Shown piece by piece: positions 6,017 to 9,723 of a stretch of 9,723 bases of DNA; the stretch's first letter is position 1, and every line of letters begins with the position of its first letter. This DNA comes from Candidatus Bathyarchaeota archaeon (lineage in GTDB: Archaea; Thermoproteota; Bathyarchaeia; TCS64), in NCBI GenBank assembly GCA_016867505.1, contig VGJH01000027.1, positions 1 to 9,723 on the forward strand. Direction: 5' to 3'. A model generated the notes under the pieces. It saw only the letters and a program-made list of their open reading frames with translations, was not told where the DNA came from and searched no databases. The translations under genes and the position numbers were made by a program.

Positions 6017-6024
6017 TATCTAAA
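6017..6024 (-). promoter_or_regulatory. TATA-like box for the structured RNA
   Basis: The minus strand reads CTTCTTTAGATAATTC. The predicted start near 5995 lies just upstream of the first helix of the RNA candidate. The element is not a perfect TATA consensus. Confidence 0.35.
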
Positions 6025-6098
6025 GAAGTTTTTATTAATTGTAAACGAATTCTAAAATAATTTTTTATAGTGTAATTTTTATATGATTTATTTAGAAA

Positions 6099-6119
6099 AA
6101 AACTCTAAATTAGAGTTTT
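6099..6119. promoter_or_regulatory. 21-bp near-perfect palindrome, possible operator
   Basis: AAAACTCTAA and TTAGAGTTTT form 10-bp arms around a single central base. It lies in the 215-bp AT-rich gap between the divergent RNA candidate and the M14 peptidase gene, about 75 bp upstream of the peptidase TATA box. The remainder of 5995-6209 holds promoter elements and otherwise nothing I can identify. A dimeric regulator site is the simplest reading; a termination hairpin is an alternative. Confidence 0.4.
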
Positions 6120-6179
6120 CTCTTTATATCTATTTATTTTCCTTAAAATAGTGTGTTTAAATCCTTTTTTTATGGATGG

Positions 6180-6187
6180 TTTTTTAA
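6180..6187 (+). promoter_or_regulatory. TATA box of the M14 peptidase gene (leaderless)
   Basis: GGTTTTTTAAATG centres a TTTTTAAA element near 6184, 26 bp upstream of the ATG at 6210. Transcription would therefore begin at or next to the start codon. No ribosome binding site precedes that ATG. A second TTTAAAT at 6154-6160 would instead give a leader of about 27 bases. Confidence 0.5.
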
Positions 6188-6209
6188 ATGAATTCGATAT
6201 TCAATATCC

Positions 6210-8744
6210 ATGTCACCATCCGTTCTTTCTCCGGACGAGTTCTTTGGTCACGAAATGGGTGCTGACCGAAAACTCGAACGTTGGGATAAAATTGTTGAAT
6301 ATTTTGGGGTTTTATCTAAATCACCCAGTGTAAAAGTGACTGAACTCGGTAAGACTACCGAAGGAAATCCATTCCTTTTAGCAATTATATCAGCGCCTGA
6401 AAATATTAAAAACCTTGATAAAATTAGGGAAATGAGCTGGAAGATAGCTCATCCACAAGGATTAAAAGAAGCTGAAGTTAAGGAAATTATCTCGAAAGGT
6501 AAAACTGTTATTGCTATGAGCATGAGTCTGCATGCATCAGAGATTGGTGGAACCCAGATGGCACCTGAACTTGCATATGAGTTTGCTACCAGTCCAGAAT
6601 TTGAGGAAGCAAGAAAGAATACCGTTTTGATAATGTTCCCCAGCTTCAACCCTGATGGTCAGATCATGGTAACTGACTGGTACAATAAATGGCTAGGAAC
6701 TGAGTATGAGGGGCTAGCAACTCCTTGGTTATACCATAAATATGTGGGTCATGACAACAACCGTGATGCCATAACGAATCTTATGGTTGAGTCAAAATAC
6801 ATGAGCCAAGTAATGTACAAGGAATGGCATCCACAGGCTTACATCGACTTCCACCATATGGGTGGAACTGGGGCAAGATATTACATTCCTCCCTTCGCCA
6901 ACCCAGTTGATGAAAATGTTGATCCTATAATATGGACCGAGCAGGAGCTTTATGGTGGACTAATGCATGTTTTATTAGAAAAAAATGGGTGCTACGGTAT
7001 AGAATCAGCAGCCACCTATCCAGGAGAGTTTATGCCCACTTTCAATTATGTTCCCTGCTGGCATAATATCTGTGGAATGTTAACAGAATCTGCAAGCGCA
7101 AACTTGGCAACACCCACGTATGTTCATCCACATCAGCTTAAAGGAAGCAGTAGAGGTCGCCCCGAGTACAGGGTTCAAATGGGATTTCCACACCCATGGC
7201 CTGGTGGTTGGTGGAGACTCAGAGATATAGTAAAACAACAGAAAACTTCTGCATTTGCTTTAATATTAGCGGTCTCAAACTTCCGTGAAACTATTCTTAA
7301 TAATATGTACATTAAAGCTACAAGAAGTATAACAAAAGGTCAAACCGAAAAACCATACGCTTTTGTCTTTAAACCATCACAACATGACGAATCAACATCT
7401 TACAAACTTATTAAAATGTTAATGGATATGGGAGTCGAAGTATCAAGAAGTCAAAGAGAGTTCACAGCTGATGGAGTAGCATATCCAAGAGGAACATATG
7501 TAATTTTTGCAGCACAGCCTTGTAGACCATACTTGATGAGTTTATTAAGACGGTACTATTACCATGTTGGGCCCTTCAGTAAAAGAGCTGATGGAACCCC
7601 CGTTATACCTTATGATCTCGCTGCCTACACCGTACCAGAGTTCATGGGTGTCAAACTACATGAGGTCGAAGCACCCTTCGAGGGAGCTTTCGAGTTATTA
7701 CCATCACTTAGGTTCCCTAGAGGAGATGTTGTTGATTCCGCTTCAAATGGTTGGTTAATTGATGTACGTGTAAATGATGCTTTTGCTGCTGTTAATAGAC
7801 TGTTAAGAAAAGGCGTTGAAGTACGTCGACTTCTTAAACCTGTTAAAGTTGGTGAAGTCAATTATGATGTTGGCTCATGGCATATTGTTGGTGGTCCTGA
7901 AGTAAAAGCTGAATTAAACAAACTTGCTAGAAGATATCATCTAACTTTTGAAGCTGCCCCCTCAGGTGAACTAGCTGAGAAACCAACTAAGATACTACGA
8001 GTTGGTATGTACCAGAGATTATATGGCGGAAACATGGATGAGGGTTGGACCAGATGGCTATTCGAACAATACCGGTTCAGTTTTAAAACTGTATTAGATA
8101 AAGATATTAAAAAAGGCAAACTCATCAACAAATATGATGTATTAATCTTCCCCTCAGATTCTAAACAAATGATTACTGGGGAAGGCATAGAAGAATACTA
8201 TGAGAAACGATTCCAAGGAATGATGACTTTCACAAAATGGCCTGATGGATATAAGACTGGTATTGGTAAAGAAGGTGTTGAGAAAGTTAAAGAATTCATT
8301 AATGATGGAGGAACAATACTAGCATTAAATGAATCAAGCAATTTTGCTATTGAAGAGTTCAAGTTACCAGTTAAAAACATGTTAACTGATGTTAAACCAA
8401 CTGAATTTACTTGTCCTGGTTCTACACTTCACGTGAATGTTGCCTCAGAAAATCAGTTAGCATGGGGGGTCCAAAAAGATCTGTTAATAATTTTCCGCAC
8501 TGCTTTAGCCTTCGAAGTTAAACCAAGTAAAGACGCTGATAAATGCAACGTCATCTTAAGCTATCCTGAAGAACGAATAATGGAGAGTGGGTGGCTACAA
8601 GGTGAAGAAAAACTTTCACGGAAAGCAGCATTAGTGGAAGCAAAAGTAGGAAAGGGAAGAGTTATTCTATACGGTTTTGCGCCACAATTCAGAGCCCAGA
8701 GTGACGCTGCTTTCAAATTAGTCTTTAACGCACTTCTTTCCTAA
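6210..8744 (+). CDS. Large M14-family zinc carboxypeptidase-like protein
   Basis: This is a predicted zinc metallopeptidase of 844 aa. The N-terminal catalytic domain (about 15-340) has the M14 zinc site: HASE (His108, Glu111), then FPSFNPDGQ (143-151), DNNRD (182-186), and YIDFHHMGG with His215 or His216 as the third ligand. MLTESAS (290-296) may supply the catalytic Glu (Glu293). A middle region (about 350-600) has repeated alpha/beta-type segments. The C-terminal part (about 620-844: ILRVGMYQRLYGG, KYDVLIFPSD, INDGGTILALNES and GKGRVILYGFAPQFRAQSD) resembles the glutamine-amidotransferase-like or flavodoxin-like domain seen at the end of large bacterial M14 proteins. No signal peptide or membrane segment is visible, so a cytoplasmic location is inferred. 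The upstream TATA spacing supports a leaderless start at 6210. Substrate is unknown. Confidence 0.88.
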   Translation: MSPSVLSPDEFFGHEMGADRKLERWDKIVEYFGVLSKSPSVKVTELGKTTEGNPFLLAIISAPENIKNLDKIREMSWKIAHPQGLKEAEVKEIISKGKTVIAMSMSLHASEIGGTQMAPELAYEFATSPEFEEARKNTVLIMFPSFNPDGQIMVTDWYNKWLGTEYEGLATPWLYHKYVGHDNNRDAITNLMVESKYMSQVMYKEWHPQAYIDFHHMGGTGARYYIPPFANPVDENVDPIIWTEQELYGGLMHVLLEKNGCYGIESAATYPGEFMPTFNYVPCWHNICGMLTESASANLATPTYVHPHQLKGSSRGRPEYRVQMGFPHPWPGGWWRLRDIVKQQKTSAFALILAVSNFRETILNNMYIKATRSITKGQTEKPYAFVFKPSQHDESTSYKLIKMLMDMGVEVSRSQREFTADGVAYPRGTYVIFAAQPCRPYLMSLLRRYYYHVGPFSKRADGTPVIPYDLAAYTVPEFMGVKLHEVEAPFEGAFELLPSLRFPRGDVVDSASNGWLIDVRVNDAFAAVNRLLRKGVEVRRLLKPVKVGEVNYDVGSWHIVGGPEVKAELNKLARRYHLTFEAAPSGELAEKPTKILRVGMYQRLYGGNMDEGWTRWLFEQYRFSFKTVLDKDIKKGKLINKYDVLIFPSDSKQMITGEGIEEYYEKRFQGMMTFTKWPDGYKTGIGKEGVEKVKEFINDGGTILALNESSNFAIEEFKLPVKNMLTDVKPTEFTCPGSTLHVNVASENQLAWGVQKDLLIIFRTALAFEVKPSKDADKCNVILSYPEERIMESGWLQGEEKLSRKAALVEAKVGKGRVILYGFAPQFRAQSDAAFKLVFNALLS

Positions 8745-8770
8745 TTTTATTTCTACTCTCATTTTTTTAA
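8745..8770 (+). terminator. T-rich terminator after the M14 peptidase gene
   Basis: Immediately after the stop codon the plus strand has TTTTATTTCTACTCTCATTT continuing into a run of seven T at about 8762-8768. Archaeal RNA polymerase typically terminates at such T-runs. No strong hairpin is needed or seen. Confidence 0.45.
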
Positions 8771-8783
8771 TGGTATTTTATTC

Positions 8784-8795
8784 CGATAATTATCG
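8784..8795. promoter_or_regulatory. 12-bp perfect palindrome beside the aminotransferase promoter
   Basis: CGATAATTATCG is a perfect palindrome ending six bases before the TATA box, overlapping the position expected for the BRE. A dimeric transcription factor bound here would be placed to block TFB. The regulator is unknown. Confidence 0.4.
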
Positions 8796-8800
8796 AAGAA

Positions 8801-8808
8801 GTTTTATT
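8801..8808 (+). promoter_or_regulatory. TATA box of the aminotransferase gene
   Basis: AAGTTTTATTGCCC places a TATA-like element centred near 8805. Transcription would start near 8831, about 13 bases before the ATG at 8844. Confidence 0.5.
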
Positions 8809-8843
8809 GCCCTTATGTTATGCTTCAGGGATACGTGGTCGAA

Positions 8844-9723
8844 ATGTCTGTGAGTAAATATGTTAAAAAAGAGTTATCCCACCTTGGAGCTGGCTCAGCG
8901 ACACGTGTAAACATCCCCCCTCGTCCCGGTCTAATCAACTTGGGTGCAGGTGATCCCGATTTTGATCAACCTGAATTCATAAACAAAATTGTTTATGATT
9001 CAATGAAAGAGGGTAAAACGCATTATGCGTTTAGTGGTGTTCCCGAGTTTAGACGAGCTATAGCTGAATATTATAAAAAGTTTGGCTACGAAGTCAAAGA
9101 CCCAATGGGACAGATTGTCATTGAGTCGGGTGGAAGCCAAGCTATTTTCCGGGCATTTGGTGCCTTACTTAATCCAGGAGATGAAGTGATTCTTCCTGAA
9201 CCAACATATGGTGGCTATTCACAGCCTGTAGGATATTTTGGTTCAAAAATTGTTAAAGCACCATCAAAAAAAGTAGATGGCATCTTCAGGCCTAACTTTG
9301 AAAATATTAGAAAAGCAGTTACTCCCAAGACAAAAGCAATACTTTTCTGTAACCCAGATAATCCAGCTGGAACCGTTTATACAGAGGATGAACTCAAACA
9401 ACTTGCAGAACTCTGTATTGAGAAAGACATTATTGCCATTGCTGACGAAATTTATGTAGAATTCACATGGGGTAATCATAAACACCGAAGCCTCATAGGA
9501 ATGAAAGGAATGGAAGAAAGAACACTGGTTCTTATGAGTTTCAGTAAAACCTTTGCATGGACAGGTCTACGTGCAGGATTCGTTTTAGGTGGCCCTGAAC
9601 TCATGCGTTATGTCGGTGCTGTACCAACTGGGATATGTAGTATGCCAGTTCCATTCCAATATGCCGCTGCCAAAGCCCTTACCACAAAAGAGGGTTGGGA
9701 CTTTGTTAACGTGATGAAGAGTC
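8844..9723 (+). CDS. PLP-dependent aminotransferase class I/II, 3' end missing
   Basis: This fold-type I pyridoxal-phosphate aminotransferase is open from ATG 8844 to the window end (293 codons; the family usually has 380-420, so about the last quarter is missing). Visible signatures are LGAGDPDFDQPEF (33-45), the YAFSGVPEFRRAIA substrate and cofactor region (61-74), ESGGSQAIF (94-102), the cofactor-binding NPDNPAGT (170-177) and ADEIY with Asp201 for the pyridine nitrogen. The catalytic SFSKTFAWTGLRAGF follows, with Lys235 as the Schiff-base lysine and Arg243. Such proteins transfer amino groups between amino acids and 2-oxo acids; the amino acid specificity (aspartate, alanine, aromatic) cannot be set from this fragment. 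It has its own TATA box and an adjacent palindrome, and it follows the M14 peptidase on the same strand after a T-rich terminator, so it is probably transcribed separately. Confidence 0.92.
   Translation, partial: MSVSKYVKKELSHLGAGSATRVNIPPRPGLINLGAGDPDFDQPEFINKIVYDSMKEGKTHYAFSGVPEFRRAIAEYYKKFGYEVKDPMGQIVIESGGSQAIFRAFGALLNPGDEVILPEPTYGGYSQPVGYFGSKIVKAPSKKVDGIFRPNFENIRKAVTPKTKAILFCNPDNPAGTVYTEDELKQLAELCIEKDIIAIADEIYVEFTWGNHKHRSLIGMKGMEERTLVLMSFSKTFAWTGLRAGFVLGGPELMRYVGAVPTGICSMPVPFQYAAAKALTTKEGWDFVNVMKS

Noticed and set aside
6151..6333. 60-codon plus-strand ORF upstream of the M14 gene
   Set aside because: It overlaps the promoter and the start of the peptidase gene in another frame, and its composition reflects AT-rich DNA.
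9264..9485. 73-codon minus-strand ORF
   Set aside because: It is antisense to the aminotransferase, whose catalytic motifs are unambiguous on the plus strand.

Overview
The window looks like chromosomal DNA from an AT-rich archaeon. The strongest markers are an archaeal SRP (7S) RNA, an archaeal-type DnaG (Toprim primase-like protein), an archaeal/eukaryal-type tyrosyl-tRNA synthetase, and TATA-box promoters about 26 bp upstream of short-leader or leaderless genes. Shine-Dalgarno sequences decide the start of only a few genes. One gene, a class I (bacterial-type) phosphorylating GAPDH, stands out from usual archaeal metabolism. The lineage cannot be fixed from the sequence; an uncultured TACK or Asgard-like archaeon would fit, but that is inference.

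Layout. 1-117: start of an unrecognised minus-strand gene. 178-500: SRP RNA, minus strand, with its own TATA box. 627-1469: site-2-protease-like membrane metalloprotease, minus strand, with a terminator-like hairpin after it. 1617-2222: nucleotidyltransferase with a C-terminal helix-turn-helix, plus strand; its coding signal continues upstream of the first ATG. 2233-3348: DnaG, minus strand, with a structured leader or small ORF upstream. 3636-4640: class I GAPDH, plus strand, meeting tail-to-tail with no gap the tyrosyl-tRNA synthetase on the minus strand (4641-5723). About 5770-5994: a GC-rich, highly structured RNA candidate on the minus strand that I cannot assign to a family. 6000-6209: AT-rich promoter region with a 21-bp palindrome. 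6210-8744: large M14 zinc carboxypeptidase-family protein, plus strand. 8844-9723: class I/II PLP aminotransferase, plus strand, cut off by the window end.

The genes do not form one operon. Orientation alternates, and most genes or RNAs have their own recognisable promoter. The set mixes core information-processing genes (SRP RNA, dnaG, tyrS) with metabolic and proteolytic genes (GAPDH, M14 peptidase, aminotransferase). I see no mobile element, CRISPR array, tRNA or rRNA. The most promising unexplained element is the structured RNA upstream of tyrS: its base pairing is better on the minus strand (G-U pairs) than on the plus strand (A-C mismatches), and it sits downstream of a suitably spaced TATA box.
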